The notes under the pieces: model-generated
Databases searched by the model: none
What the model was told of the DNA's origin: nothing
The model's input: only the letters and a program-made list of their open reading frames with translations
Source: Paracoccaceae bacterium
GTDB taxonomy: Bacteria > Pseudomonadota > Alphaproteobacteria > Rhodobacterales > Rhodobacteraceae
Direction: 5' to 3'
Assembly: GCA_021775315.1 (NCBI GenBank)
Contig: JAJFIC010000064.1
Location: forward strand, 62,001 to 126,000
Length of the DNA: 64,000 nt
Shown: positions 18,129-26,720 of the stretch, piece by piece
How the letters are laid out: the number at the start of each line of letters is the position of its first letter
Numbering within the stretch: position 1 is the first letter of the stretch
Position numbers and translations under genes: made by a program

Positions 18129-18920
18129 TTATGTGTTGTGATCTTCCACCAGTTCCACACCGACCACCGGACGCAACACATGGGGTTTCGCCGGATTATA
18201 CAGCGCGGAATCCACAAAATCTTGTGATTCAGCCATTGCCGGGCCAACAAAAATCAACGCCGTGCGGGTGATCTTGGCCTTGCGCACTTTTTGACGAATA
18301 TCGCTCAGTGTGCCGCGAATGATCAACTGATCCGGCCAGCCAACCCGGTAAGCCACAACCGCCGAACAATCCGCGCCATAATGCGGCACCAACTGACGCT
18401 CAATCTCGCGCATATTGCGTATCGCCAGATGGATCACCAATGTTGCACCCGTGCGGCCGAAATTCTCCAGCGTTTCACCAGCAGGCATCGAGGTCGACTG
18501 CATCGACATCCGCGTCAGAACAATGCTTTGGGCAATTTCGGGAATGGTCAACTCCTGTCCCATAACCGCCGCCGCCGCTGCATAGGCCGACACACCCGGC
18601 ACGATCTCAAACGCAATACCAGCCGCCTTCAACCGCCGGATTTGTTCGGCAATCGCACCATAAAGCGACGGATCCCCGGAATGCACGCGCGCCACATCCT
18701 CGCCACGCGCATGGGCCTCAACGATTTCGCGATGCGTGTCATCAAGCGTCATCGCTGCCGTATCCATCACCCGCGCCCCTTTTGGCGCACAGGCAACCAC
18801 AGCCTCAGGCACCAATGATCCCGCAAACAAACAAACCGGGCAGGCCTCGATCAGCCGCCGCCCTTTGACCGTGATCAGATCCGGGTCACCCGGTCCTGCA
18901 CCAATAAAATAAACTGTCAT
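18129..18920 (-). CDS. cobM: Precorrin-4 C11-methyltransferase
   Basis: SAM-dependent methyltransferase that acts at C11 in corrin-ring synthesis; 263 residues. VYFIGAGPGDPDLITVKGRRLIEACPVCLFAGSLVP at the N-terminus, RVHSGDPSLYGAIAEQ near residue 85 and LVIHLAIRNMREIE near residue 155 are typical of CobM/CbiF. The ATG at 18920 is chosen; the open frame starts at 19022, upstream of an intergenic repeat. Probable last corrin gene of the minus-strand cluster. Confidence 0.95.
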   Translation of the reverse strand: MTVYFIGAGPGDPDLITVKGRRLIEACPVCLFAGSLVPEAVVACAPKGARVMDTAAMTLDDTHREIVEAHARGEDVARVHSGDPSLYGAIAEQIRRLKAAGIAFEIVPGVSAYAAAAAVMGQELTIPEIAQSIVLTRMSMQSTSMPAGETLENFGRTGATLVIHLAIRNMREIERQLVPHYGADCSAVVAYRVGWPDQLIIRGTLSDIRQKVRKAKITRTALIFVGPAMAESQDFVDSALYNPAKPHVLRPVVGVELVEDHNT

Positions 18921-18935
18921 AACAGCACCTTTTGC

Positions 18936-18980
18936 TTTCTTTATTGTCCAAATACTCCGGGGGTGCGGGGGCTGGCCCCC
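18936..18980 (+). repeat. Intergenic AAATACTC element, copy C
   Basis: CTTTCTTTATTGTCCAAATA then CTCCGGGGGTGCGGGGGCTGGCCCC, between the cobM start and cobJ stop. The GC-rich tail can form a GGGGGC/GCCCCC hairpin. Confidence 0.55.
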
Positions 18981-18981
18981 G

Positions 18982-20793
18982 TTACCCTGCCTTTGACAGA
19001 TCCCCGTCAATCCGGCGCGCATAGCCCCGTGGCGTATACATCCGCGGCCCTTCGCCCAATTGCGCCAATTTGGAATGGGATGAGCCGACCAACACCACCG
19101 TCAGCATATCGACTTCGTCCACTTCCAGATCAGCCAACCGTCGATAGCGCACATGCTCTTCCGGACGGCCAAGCGAGCTGGCCAACATCACAGGCGTGTC
19201 AGCCGGGCGATGCTCCAGCAAAATATCCCGTGCTTCCGCCAGCAACGTCCGCCGCCGCATCGACACCGGATTATAAAACGCGATCACAAAATCGCCCTCG
19301 GCCGCCGCCTTCAACCGCTTCACGATATCTTCGCGTGGGGTCAGCAAATCAGACAGCGAGATTGCGCAGAAATCATGCCCCAACGGCGCTCCAGCCCGCG
19401 CCGCTGCCCCCTGCAACGCCGAAACACCGGGGGTCGACACCACCTCAACCCGCCGCGCGGCATCAGACACGCCCATCTGATCCGGGCCACGGTCCAGCAG
19501 TTCAAACACCAGCGCCCCCATCGCATATATTCCGGCATCACCCGAACAAATCAACGCAACATTCTTGCCTTTGCCAGCCTGTTCCAACGCATAGCGACAG
19601 CGATCTTCCTCTCCCCCCAAGGGAAAATCAGACCGCGCCTTGCCAAACGCCAAAGCCCCCAACAGATCTATATAAAGCCCGTAGCCCACAAGCTCCTCAG
19701 CCTCCGCTACCAAGGCCGAGGCCTCAGGCGTCCGCCATGAATGCTGCCCCGGCCCAATGCCAATGATCGACAGTTTGCCACGTGATCGCCCAGTCAGTTG
19801 GGCCAGAGGCTCAGGCGCATGCGCCAAAGCGACCGTCGCATTCGCGGTCTTGCGCTTGGCCACAACCAGTGTGCCGTTTGCACCAACCAAAGCCAATGCC
19901 GCGCCCTCAGACACGCCGTGGCATCCAACTTCGGCAAACACCACGTCAGACGGGGTTTGCAGCCGATCGGCTTCAGCCTCAAGTTCACGCGCTGAAAACA
20001 CCCGGAAAGGCACACCCAACTGCGCTGCCATCTGGATCATCGCAGGCTCATCACCCTTCAGATCCAACGAGCCGACAGCCGCAACGGTTTCCGGCGCAAC
20101 GCCAGCCTCGACCAGAACTTCTTGAACCAAATCCCGCATCTCATCCGGTGCACAATTGCGCGCGCAACCCAATCCCAGAACATATCGCTGCGGGTGATAC
20201 ACTAGGCAATCCGGGCCACCTTCAAGCACCGCTTCGCTCGCAATCAGTGAAATCGCGCCGTCAGGATTATTCTCCAGATCAAACGGCAAGTCGCCCTCAA
20301 GCCGTGCCCCGGCACCGCTCAGCAAGGCCATCATCGCGGATTTCGCATCCCCCGGATTGGCCAAACGCCATCCCACAGGCGGCTCATCCAAAGCAACGCC
20401 CAGCGCGACATCCCCCGCCGTGGTCACCGCAGCTTTGGCACCCAACACGTCGGCAATCCGCCGCGCCAACCGGTTGGCCCCGCGATGCCCGCCAAGCAAA
20501 GGCACAACGGCCCCGCCATCATCCGGCACAGCCACAACCGGCGGCTCCACTGTCTTATCCGCCAACAATGGCGCAACCGCGCGGATCAAAATCCCTGCGG
20601 CACAAACACCGACAATCGGCACCCCGGCGGCAAACAACGTGCGCACATGATCCAGCGCGTTGGGGAAAAACGCATCCGCCTTGTCCACACGCCCCTCTCG
20701 ACCGTGCACCCCACATCCAAGCGCATTTGCAATGCGATGCGCCACATCCTCACCCGAACGGGAAAGGCAAATTACAACCGGGTCTAAATCCAT
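18982..20793 (-). CDS. cobJ: CbiG-CobJ fusion, precorrin-3B C17-methyltransferase
   Basis: 603-residue two-domain protein. Residues about 1-335 are CbiG-like: VVPLLGGHRGANRLARRIADVLG, YVLGLGCARNCAPDEM and AEVGCHGVSEGAALAL. Residues 340-603 are a CobJ/CbiH methyltransferase: LSIIGIGPGQHSWRTPEA, ALICSGDAGIYAMGALVFE and VIAFYNPVSMRRRTLL. CobJ methylates C17 with ring contraction; CbiG opens the delta-lactone in the anaerobic route. The fusion places successive steps on one chain. The start overlaps the cobI stop by 10 bases. Confidence 0.94.
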   Translation of the reverse strand: MDLDPVVICLSRSGEDVAHRIANALGCGVHGREGRVDKADAFFPNALDHVRTLFAAGVPIVGVCAAGILIRAVAPLLADKTVEPPVVAVPDDGGAVVPLLGGHRGANRLARRIADVLGAKAAVTTAGDVALGVALDEPPVGWRLANPGDAKSAMMALLSGAGARLEGDLPFDLENNPDGAISLIASEAVLEGGPDCLVYHPQRYVLGLGCARNCAPDEMRDLVQEVLVEAGVAPETVAAVGSLDLKGDEPAMIQMAAQLGVPFRVFSARELEAEADRLQTPSDVVFAEVGCHGVSEGAALALVGANGTLVVAKRKTANATVALAHAPEPLAQLTGRSRGKLSIIGIGPGQHSWRTPEASALVAEAEELVGYGLYIDLLGALAFGKARSDFPLGGEEDRCRYALEQAGKGKNVALICSGDAGIYAMGALVFELLDRGPDQMGVSDAARRVEVVSTPGVSALQGAAARAGAPLGHDFCAISLSDLLTPREDIVKRLKAAAEGDFVIAFYNPVSMRRRTLLAEARDILLEHRPADTPVMLASSLGRPEEHVRYRRLADLEVDEVDMLTVVLVGSSHSKLAQLGEGPRMYTPRGYARRIDGDLSKAG

Positions 20794-21485
20794 GGGTCAC
20801 GGCCTTTCGTTACTAGTATCATTGAAAAATAAGGGGCCTCATCCGGGGCATGTGCCAATGGCAGAACCACCTCTGCCGCCAGCGTCGCCCGCTCGACATA
20901 GGTCGCGTTTGCAGCCAATCCCATCCCGTCCAGAACGGCGCGGATTTTACCCAAATGCCGCCCGACCTTCATAATCGCCACCGCATCCGCCGCCGCAATC
21001 CTTGCGCGCATTTCTTCCGCATCCAAAGGCCCCGGTATCACTGTCAGAACCTCATTGCGCGCAACCAATGTCGACCCCATCGCAGCGACCGAAGCTGAGA
21101 TCGAATTCACACCCGGCACAACCTCGACCTGAAACCGATCCACCAAACGCGCCTGTACATACATGAACGAGCCGTAAAACAGCGGATCCCCCTCACACAA
21201 AAACACCACGTCCTGCCCGGTTTCCAGCACGCCAGCAATCTCAGCCGCACCCGCGTCATAGGCCGCCTGCGCCGGACCACGTTCAACGCGCATCGGCACG
21301 TCGAGCCGCAATTCCAAAGCGCCGTCTTTCAGATGCGCCGCCGCGATTGAACGCGCAAAACTGTCCGCCCCAGCCAAAGCCGGATAGGCCACAACGTCCG
21401 CCGCCCCGATCAACCGCGCCGCCTTTAGCGTCATCAGTTCCGGATCCCCCGGACCAAGGCCAACACCATAAAGAACGCCGCTCAT
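20784..21485 (-). CDS. cobI: Precorrin-2 C20-methyltransferase
   Basis: 233-residue SAM-dependent methyltransferase for C20 of precorrin-2. Start MSGVLYGVGLGPGDPELMTLKAARLI is the family N-terminus; CEGDPLFYGSFMYV near residue 95 and VVPGVNSISASVAAMG near residue 125 are further signatures. The open frame runs 70 residues further upstream inside cobL, but the ATG at 21485 overlaps the cobL stop as ATGA, indicating coupled translation. Confidence 0.96.
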   Translation of the reverse strand: MSGVLYGVGLGPGDPELMTLKAARLIGAADVVAYPALAGADSFARSIAAAHLKDGALELRLDVPMRVERGPAQAAYDAGAAEIAGVLETGQDVVFLCEGDPLFYGSFMYVQARLVDRFQVEVVPGVNSISASVAAMGSTLVARNEVLTVIPGPLDAEEMRARIAAADAVAIMKVGRHLGKIRAVLDGMGLAANATYVERATLAAEVVLPLAHAPDEAPYFSMILVTKGRDPWI

Positions 21486-22696
21486 CGCTTGACCAGCGCC
21501 CATTGCGTCACCGGCATCATTGGTCGCCATCCGGTCAGACCAGCGGTCGATGCCCCAATCGGCTCGGCCCTTTGGACGTTCAGTTTGACCAGCGCACCGC
21601 CATGATCTTTGTATAGCGCTAGCAACAAGGCCTCGCTTTCCAGCGTCACCGCATTGGCCACCAAACGGCCCAAAGGCCTGAGCGCGTCCCAACAAGCCGC
21701 AAATGCCTCGCGACTCAGCCCGCCACCGATAAAGATCGCATCCGGCGCTTCAAGCCCGTCCAGTGCCGCTGGCGCAACCCCATCAACGATCCGCAATCCC
21801 GGCACGCCAAGCGCAACCGCATTTGCCGCGGCAAACACCTGCCGCTCCGGTTTGGGCTCAATGCCAATGGCGCGCGCATACCGCGCCGCGCGCATCCATT
21901 CGACCGCAACCGATCCACAGCCACAGCCCACGTCCCACAACAAGGCCCCGCGCATCGGCATCAGCTTGCCTACGGTAACCGCGCGCACCTCTTGCTTGGT
22001 CATTGTGCCGTCATGTTGAAATAAATCGTCCGTCAATCCCGGCACACGTGGCATCAGGGCCGCCTCGGGTGCTGCAACACATTCCACCGCCAGCGTGTTG
22101 AAGGCCGGGACATTATGGGCCCAGCTATCGGCAATACCGTCAAACCGCTGCTCATCCGCGCCTCCCATCGCCGCCAACACTGTCATTCGGCTTTGGCCAA
22201 ATCCGCGCGCGGCCAAGAAACCGGCGATCTGTGCCGGGGTTTCTTCGCCCGTCGTCAGGATCAGCAACCGTTGCATCGGCTGAATAAAGGCGATCATCTG
22301 CTCAACCGGCCGACCATGCACCGTCAACGTCTCAAGATCCGCCATCGACCAACCCATGCGGGCCGCCGCCAGCTGAAACGCCCCGACTTGCGGGTGATAC
22401 GTGATCTCGGCAGGGTTAATAGACCGCCCGATCCGGGCACCCACGGAATACCAAAGCGGATCACCCGTCGCCAGAACCACCACGCGGCGGCCCCGGTATT
22501 GCGCCAAAGTCTCGATCAACGCATCAAACGGCGACGGCCAGGCCACACGCTCGGCCGCAACACTGCCCGCCAGCACATGATGCCGGTCTCCGCCAACAAT
22601 GACTTCCGCAGCCTCGACCACAGCCCGCGTCGCAGGCGTCAATCCGTCCAGACCATCCTCGCCAATTCCAACGATATGTAACCAAGGCGCGCTCAT
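21482..22696 (-). CDS. cobL: Precorrin-6B methyltransferase CobL (CbiE-CbiT fusion)
   Basis: 404-residue bifunctional enzyme that methylates C5 and C15 and decarboxylates the C12 acetate. The N-terminal CbiE-like half starts MSAPWLHIVGIGEDGLDGLTP and includes VVLATGDPLWYSVG. The C-terminal CbiT-like half contains the SAM site GALLWDVGCGCGSVAVEWMR near residue 250 and AIFIGGGLSREAF. A second Met three codons upstream (22705) is possible. Confidence 0.95.
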   Translation of the reverse strand: MSAPWLHIVGIGEDGLDGLTPATRAVVEAAEVIVGGDRHHVLAGSVAAERVAWPSPFDALIETLAQYRGRRVVVLATGDPLWYSVGARIGRSINPAEITYHPQVGAFQLAAARMGWSMADLETLTVHGRPVEQMIAFIQPMQRLLILTTGEETPAQIAGFLAARGFGQSRMTVLAAMGGADEQRFDGIADSWAHNVPAFNTLAVECVAAPEAALMPRVPGLTDDLFQHDGTMTKQEVRAVTVGKLMPMRGALLWDVGCGCGSVAVEWMRAARYARAIGIEPKPERQVFAAANAVALGVPGLRIVDGVAPAALDGLEAPDAIFIGGGLSREAFAACWDALRPLGRLVANAVTLESEALLLALYKDHGGALVKLNVQRAEPIGASTAGLTGWRPMMPVTQWALVKR

Positions 22697-22713
22697 GTAA
22701 GGCACGTCACTTG

Positions 22714-22748
22714 TGTTTCTTTATTGCAAAAAATACTCATTCCCGCTC
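22714..22748 (+). repeat. Intergenic AAATACTC element, copy D
   Basis: GTTTCTTTATTGCAAAAAAT then ACTCATTCCCGCTCC, between the cobL start and the cobH stop. The tail overlaps the last codons of cobH. Confidence 0.5.
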
Positions 22749-23375
22749 CTCCGGCAATCCCGCCGCCAACGCATTCACCGCCGCCGAGGCTATGGCCGAA
22801 CCACCGCGTCGCCCACGCAGGGCAACAAACTCGCACCCACGGGGCCGCTCGGCCAGTTCTGCCTTGCTTTCAGCGGCGCCAACGAAACCCACCGGAAAGC
22901 CCAGAATAACCGCAGGCTTGGGCCAGCCCTGATCCAACAATTCCAGCAAATGAAACAGTGCCGTCGGCGCATTGCCGATGGCGACGACCGCGCCTTCAAT
23001 CCGGTCCCGCCACAACTCAACTGCCGCCGCTGATCGCGTGTTGCCGATGTCCGCCGCCAGCCCCGGCACGGTAGGGTCGTTAAGCGTCACGATCACGTCA
23101 TTTTCTGCGGGCAAATACCGCCGGATGATCCCGGCGCCGACCATTTCGCAATCACATAAGACCGGCGCACCTGCGGCCAATGCCGCGCGCCCAGCCTCAT
23201 AGGCCCTACTTGAAAACGCCAACCGGTCCGCCACTTCGACCATACCGCAGGCATGGATCAGGCGCACGGCCAGCGCATCCAGCCCCGCCGGAAAACGATC
23301 CAGCCGCGCCTCGGCCCGCACGGTTGCAAAGCTTTGTGCATAAATGGCGGCCGGTTCCCTCAGATAAGGCAGCAT
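22737..23375 (-). CDS. cobH: Precorrin-8X methylmutase
   Basis: 212-residue enzyme moving the C11 methyl to C12 to give hydrogenobyrinate. AAIYAQSFATVRAEARLDRFP, RLIHACGMVEVADRLAFS (catalytic His) and CDCEMVGAGIIRRYLP around residue 80 are the CobH/CbiC hallmarks, as is GFPVGFVGAAESKAEL near residue 170. The GXXGG-rich end (RGRRGGSAIASAAVNAL) is intact. Member of the minus-strand cob cluster, about 40 bases from cobL. Confidence 0.96.
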   Translation of the reverse strand: MLPYLREPAAIYAQSFATVRAEARLDRFPAGLDALAVRLIHACGMVEVADRLAFSSRAYEAGRAALAAGAPVLCDCEMVGAGIIRRYLPAENDVIVTLNDPTVPGLAADIGNTRSAAAVELWRDRIEGAVVAIGNAPTALFHLLELLDQGWPKPAVILGFPVGFVGAAESKAELAERPRGCEFVALRGRRGGSAIASAAVNALAAGLPEERE

Positions 23376-23439
23376 CGCCCAGCCCTTTTCAGCGACACCA
23401 ACCCTGCATCGCTGGCAGGGGTTTTAATCAAGTAATCCA

Positions 23440-24573
23440 TCATGATCGGTCCTTACGCGCAGATTCCGGCCCCAAAGGATGCTTGGCATGAGGATACGGT
23501 TGATGCGCGTGATCGTGACTATGGTCGTGGTGGTGATGTTCATGGTCGTGCGAATGCGCGTGGTCATGCGCGTGCTCTTGATTTTGCTGATGCCCCATAT
23601 CCAACCGACATTCACCGGTGCAAAAATCCTCGCACAACGCGCAATCCGCCACGTTCGAGCCGGGTGCCGCAGCGCCCTGCCCTTCGACATGGTGGTGGTG
23701 GCTTTCCTGCGGCAGGCCAACCTCGGCCTCGAACCCCAGAACCTGCACGCGATATTTGCACATCGCGCAATTGGGCGGCGGCAGTTCACCCACCTGTTCG
23801 CTGATCCGTTCGGCAAAGGTTGCAAGAACCTGCGCGTGATCGTTCAGGTAGTCAGCTTTCACAAACTCGATGTCTGGATTGGCCGCGGCCACCTTGTCAG
23901 TGAACCCATAGATGCGGTCGATCAGAATGCCGGTGAACAGGAAATAGGGAAATACGATGACCCGTTTGTAGCCCAGTCGTGATACGTGATCCAGCGTCGG
24001 TTCAACCAGCGGAAAGGTCACCCCGGAATATCCTGTCTCGCACCAGCCAAAGCCCATGCCCTCCCACAACATCCGCGCAATCTTGCTGACATTGGCGTTC
24101 GCGTCCGGGTCAGACGCACCGCGCCCGATCACCACCAACGCGGTTTCCGCCATCGGCAATTCGCCCAATTCGGCATTGGCCTTGTCGACAGCCGCCTGCA
24201 CGCGCGCTCCGGCGGCGGCGATCATCTTGGGATCCACCCCCAATTCACGGCCATAGCTGACCTTGATGCCGTGTTTGGCCGCATAGGTATTTAGCACCGT
24301 CGGAATGTCATTCTTTGAATGCATGGCAGCAAACAACATGCCCGGCACGGCCAGAATGTGGTCACAGCCCTGCGCGCGCAAACGGTCCAGCCCGTCACGG
24401 ATCACCGGGTTGGCAAATTCCAGATAGCCGTATTCAACCGGCCATTCCGGCGGCAACAGGCCCGGCAGTTTTTCCGCCAGCACCGCAAATTCATCCACCG
24501 CTGCCTGACTACGCGAGCCATGGCCACAGATCATCACACCGATTTTCGACAATTGACTGCCCCTTAGTACCAT
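23440..24573 (-). CDS. cbiX: Sirohydrochlorin cobaltochelatase, long CbiX with His-rich tail
   Basis: 377 residues from the ATG at 24573 (MVLRGSQLSKIGVMICGHGSR). Two CbiX half-domains follow: VMICGHGSR plus AVPGMLFAAMHSKNDIP, and ALVVIGRGASDPDANAN plus VIVFPYFLFTGILIDRI. After residue about 275 come cysteine groups (NCAMCKYR, DCALCEDFCTGEC) that may hold an Fe-S cluster or bind metal. A histidine-rich tail (alternating H with D/A/S/E around residues 330-360) is a likely cobalt store. The frame continues upstream to 24717 without family support. Confidence 0.93.
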   Translation of the reverse strand: MVLRGSQLSKIGVMICGHGSRSQAAVDEFAVLAEKLPGLLPPEWPVEYGYLEFANPVIRDGLDRLRAQGCDHILAVPGMLFAAMHSKNDIPTVLNTYAAKHGIKVSYGRELGVDPKMIAAAGARVQAAVDKANAELGELPMAETALVVIGRGASDPDANANVSKIARMLWEGMGFGWCETGYSGVTFPLVEPTLDHVSRLGYKRVIVFPYFLFTGILIDRIYGFTDKVAAANPDIEFVKADYLNDHAQVLATFAERISEQVGELPPPNCAMCKYRVQVLGFEAEVGLPQESHHHHVEGQGAAAPGSNVADCALCEDFCTGECRLDMGHQQNQEHAHDHAHSHDHEHHHHDHSHDHAHQPYPHAKHPLGPESARKDRS

Positions 24574-24881
24574 TCCACCAAAAGAGGCAAAGACCAGCGG
24601 CCCGTGACGATATTGCCCAGCGGCCCCCTGTCTGGGTCGACCGCATTTGCAATGCACCTCTCCGGCCCCGTTCGGGGCTTCGTCAGATGTCGGTATAAGG
24701 CGCAATCCCAACCGCATGCAATGCGGGAATCGCCACCATTGGGTTCGTCAGCGACTTGAAACAGCGCAGCGCATTCACCTCATTGTTGCCAAAATCGAAA
24801 CAATCTTATTCAAAATCGGCTATTTATTCCATTCCCAAAACCATTACACCTTTAGCTAACAGACAAAGAGGGAGTCATTCT
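24574..24881. other. 308-bp intergenic region between cbiX and the quinone reductase gene
   Basis: Divergent regulatory region. It contains a direct repeat CCAGCGGCCC at 24594 and 24617 (23-base spacing), a short GC hairpin (GCCCC-GTTC-GGGGC) at 24665-24678, and a 31-codon open frame on the minus strand (24683-24778). I looked for cobalamin-riboswitch landmarks (B12 box, GGTG/GCCACTG strings) and found none. Confidence 0.5.
24683..24778 (-). CDS. Possible 31-codon leader ORF upstream of cbiX
   Basis: GTG-initiated frame encoding NALRCFKSLTNPMVAIPALH and 10 more residues before TGA, followed at once by a small GC hairpin. The amino-acid composition is protein-like and the frame is closed just upstream by TAA. 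The ribosome binding site is weak. It may be a leader peptide or a chance frame. Confidence 0.3.
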   Translation of the reverse strand: MNALRCFKSLTNPMVAIPALHAVGIAPYTDI

Positions 24882-25865
24882 GTGGGTCAATTGGTAAATG
24901 GAAAATGGTCGGACGAATGGTATGACACCAAAGCGTCGGGCGGCAAATTTGTGCGCACCACCGCTGGTTTTCGCAACTGGATCACCCCGGACGGCGCTGC
25001 GGGCCCTTCTGGCACAGGCGGGTTCAAGGCTGAAAGCGGTCGCTATCACCTTTATGTATCCTATGCCTGCCCCTGGGCCCATCGCACGTTGATTTTCCGC
25101 CAAATCAAAGGGCTGACTGACCATATCAGTGTCGATGTGGTGCATCCCGATATGATGCAGGGTGGCTGGAGTTTTCAAGCCGATTACCCCGGTGCCACTG
25201 GCGACAGCCTGTCGGGAAAACCATTTCTTCGCGACATCTACACCCTTGCCGACCCTGATGTGTCAGGCCGGGTCACGGTGCCGATCCTGTGGGACAAACA
25301 GCAAAACACCATCGTGTCGAATGAAAGCTCGGAAATCATCCGTATGTTCAATTCCGCCTTTGACGGCATCACCGGCAACAATGCTGATTACTGGCCTGAA
25401 ACCCTGCGCACCGCGATGGAACCGATCAATCAGCGGATATATTCCACCTTCAATAACGGCGTCTACAAATCCGGCTTTGCCTCGACCCAACAAGCCTATG
25501 ACGAAGCGGTGACAGCCCTGTTTGACACGCTTGAATGGCTCGATGCTCATCTGGCCACCAACCGCTACCTGATGGGCAATCAGTTGACCGAGGCCGACTG
25601 GCGGCTTTTCCCGACCCTGATCCGGTTTGATCCGGTCTATCACACCCATTTCAAATGCAATCGCAAATGGCTGCGCGAATTCCCCAATCTGTGGGCCTAT
25701 ACGCGCGAGCTTTATCAATGGCCGGGCGTGGCGGAAACGGTGAATTTGGACCATATCGTGCGTCATTATCATTACAGTCATGAAACGATTAACCCGAACC
25801 GGATCATACCGATCAATCCGGTGATTGATTACGGTGAACCGCATGGCCGGGAAAGCCTTGGCTGA
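24882..25865 (+). CDS. Glutathionyl-hydroquinone reductase (Xi-class GST)
   Basis: 327 residues from a GTG at 24882 with AGGGAG eight bases upstream; the frame opens earlier without support. The Xi-class active site YACPWAHRTL lies near residue 60, with the catalytic Cys that reduces glutathionyl-hydroquinones. Further family segments are DVVHPDMMQGGWSF, VPILWDKQQNTIVSNESSEIIRMFNSAF and the C-terminal LTEADWRLFPTLIRFDPVYHTHFKCN. Expected cytoplasmic detoxification enzyme. Single gene divergent from the cob cluster. Confidence 0.92.
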   Translation: MGQLVNGKWSDEWYDTKASGGKFVRTTAGFRNWITPDGAAGPSGTGGFKAESGRYHLYVSYACPWAHRTLIFRQIKGLTDHISVDVVHPDMMQGGWSFQADYPGATGDSLSGKPFLRDIYTLADPDVSGRVTVPILWDKQQNTIVSNESSEIIRMFNSAFDGITGNNADYWPETLRTAMEPINQRIYSTFNNGVYKSGFASTQQAYDEAVTALFDTLEWLDAHLATNRYLMGNQLTEADWRLFPTLIRFDPVYHTHFKCNRKWLREFPNLWAYTRELYQWPGVAETVNLDHIVRHYHYSHETINPNRIIPINPVIDYGEPHGRESLG

Positions 25866-25985
25866 ACCGTTTCTTTTTCACACCGCCCCCTTTCCTTTGC
25901 CCCCGATTGCCCCTATAGACGCGTCTTCTTGCGGCGCTTTCACCCTTGGAGGTTCGCCGCGTTTTGAAACTTAAGGAGAATTCCG

Positions 25986-26642
25986 ATGGCTGGAGCAATA
26001 CCAGATCTCAACGCCACGGCTCGCGCGGGGACAGGCAAGGGGGCCGCCCGTCAAGCACGCCGTGATGGACAAGTACCAGGTGTAGTATACGGAGGCGGCG
26101 AAGACCCGCAGCCGATCAACATCAAATATAACGTTTTGCTGAAGCACCTGAAGGCGGGCAAATTCCTGTCGACACTGTTCAACCTCAAGGTTGACGGTCA
26201 GGAAGACGTGCGCGTTATCTGCCGGAACGTCCAGCGTGATGTCGTCAAAGACCTGCCAACCCACCTTGACCTGATGCGCCTGCGTCGGACCTCGCGGATC
26301 AACCTGTTCATTCCGGTTGAATTTACGGGCGAAGAAGTGTCCGTTGGCCTGAAACGCGGCGGTGTTCTGACCGTTGTGCGTAACGAGGTCGAACTGAAAG
26401 TGACCGCTGGCGATATCCCGGAAAAGCTGGTGATTGACCTGACAGACCACGATGTTGGTGACACGATCCACATGTCGGAAATCACGCTGCCCGAAGGTAC
26501 GCGCCCGATGATCACCGACCGTGACTTTGTGATTGCCAATATCTCTGCCCCATCCAGCCTGAAATCCTCAGGTGACGACGAGGACGAAGACGAAGCAGTC
26601 GAAGGCGAAGAAGCAACTGAAGAAGAAGCAACTGAAGAGTAA
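25986..26642 (+). CDS. rplY: 50S ribosomal protein L25, CTC type
   Basis: 218 residues: an N-terminal 5S rRNA-binding L25 domain ([28 protein letters not shown]) and a C-terminal TL5/CTC domain ([28 protein letters not shown]). It ends in a long acidic tail rich in Glu/Asp (about residues 195-218). Ribosome binding site aaggag. A GCGGCG/CGCCGC inverted repeat in the leader (25931-25960), followed by GTTTTG, could be a control hairpin. A terminator follows the gene, then pth. Confidence 0.96.
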   Translation: MAGAIPDLNATARAGTGKGAARQARRDGQVPGVVYGGGEDPQPINIKYNVLLKHLKAGKFLSTLFNLKVDGQEDVRVICRNVQRDVVKDLPTHLDLMRLRRTSRINLFIPVEFTGEEVSVGLKRGGVLTVVRNEVELKVTAGDIPEKLVIDLTDHDVGDTIHMSEITLPEGTRPMITDRDFVIANISAPSSLKSSGDDEDEDEAVEGEEATEEEATEE

Positions 26643-26675
26643 GTCGCTTCTTTGCAAAGCTTCTGTTATTGAAAG

Positions 26676-26704
26676 CGCGCCGGGCAAACCCCCGGCGCGT
26701 TTTT
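26676..26704 (+). terminator. Rho-independent terminator after rplY
   Basis: CGCGCCGGG / CCCGGCGCG 9-bp stem, 6-nt loop, then five T. Lies between rplY and pth. Confidence 0.92.
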
Positions 26705-26720
26705 CGTTGAGGCACACGTT

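Noticed and set aside
19782-20816. 344-codon Pro/Gln/Arg-rich plus-strand frame opposite cobJ
   Set aside because: Composition is typical of an antisense frame of a GC-rich gene; cobJ is well supported.
24574-24780. Cobalamin riboswitch upstream of the cob cluster
   Set aside because: I looked for a B12 box and the conserved core strings on the minus strand and did not find them.
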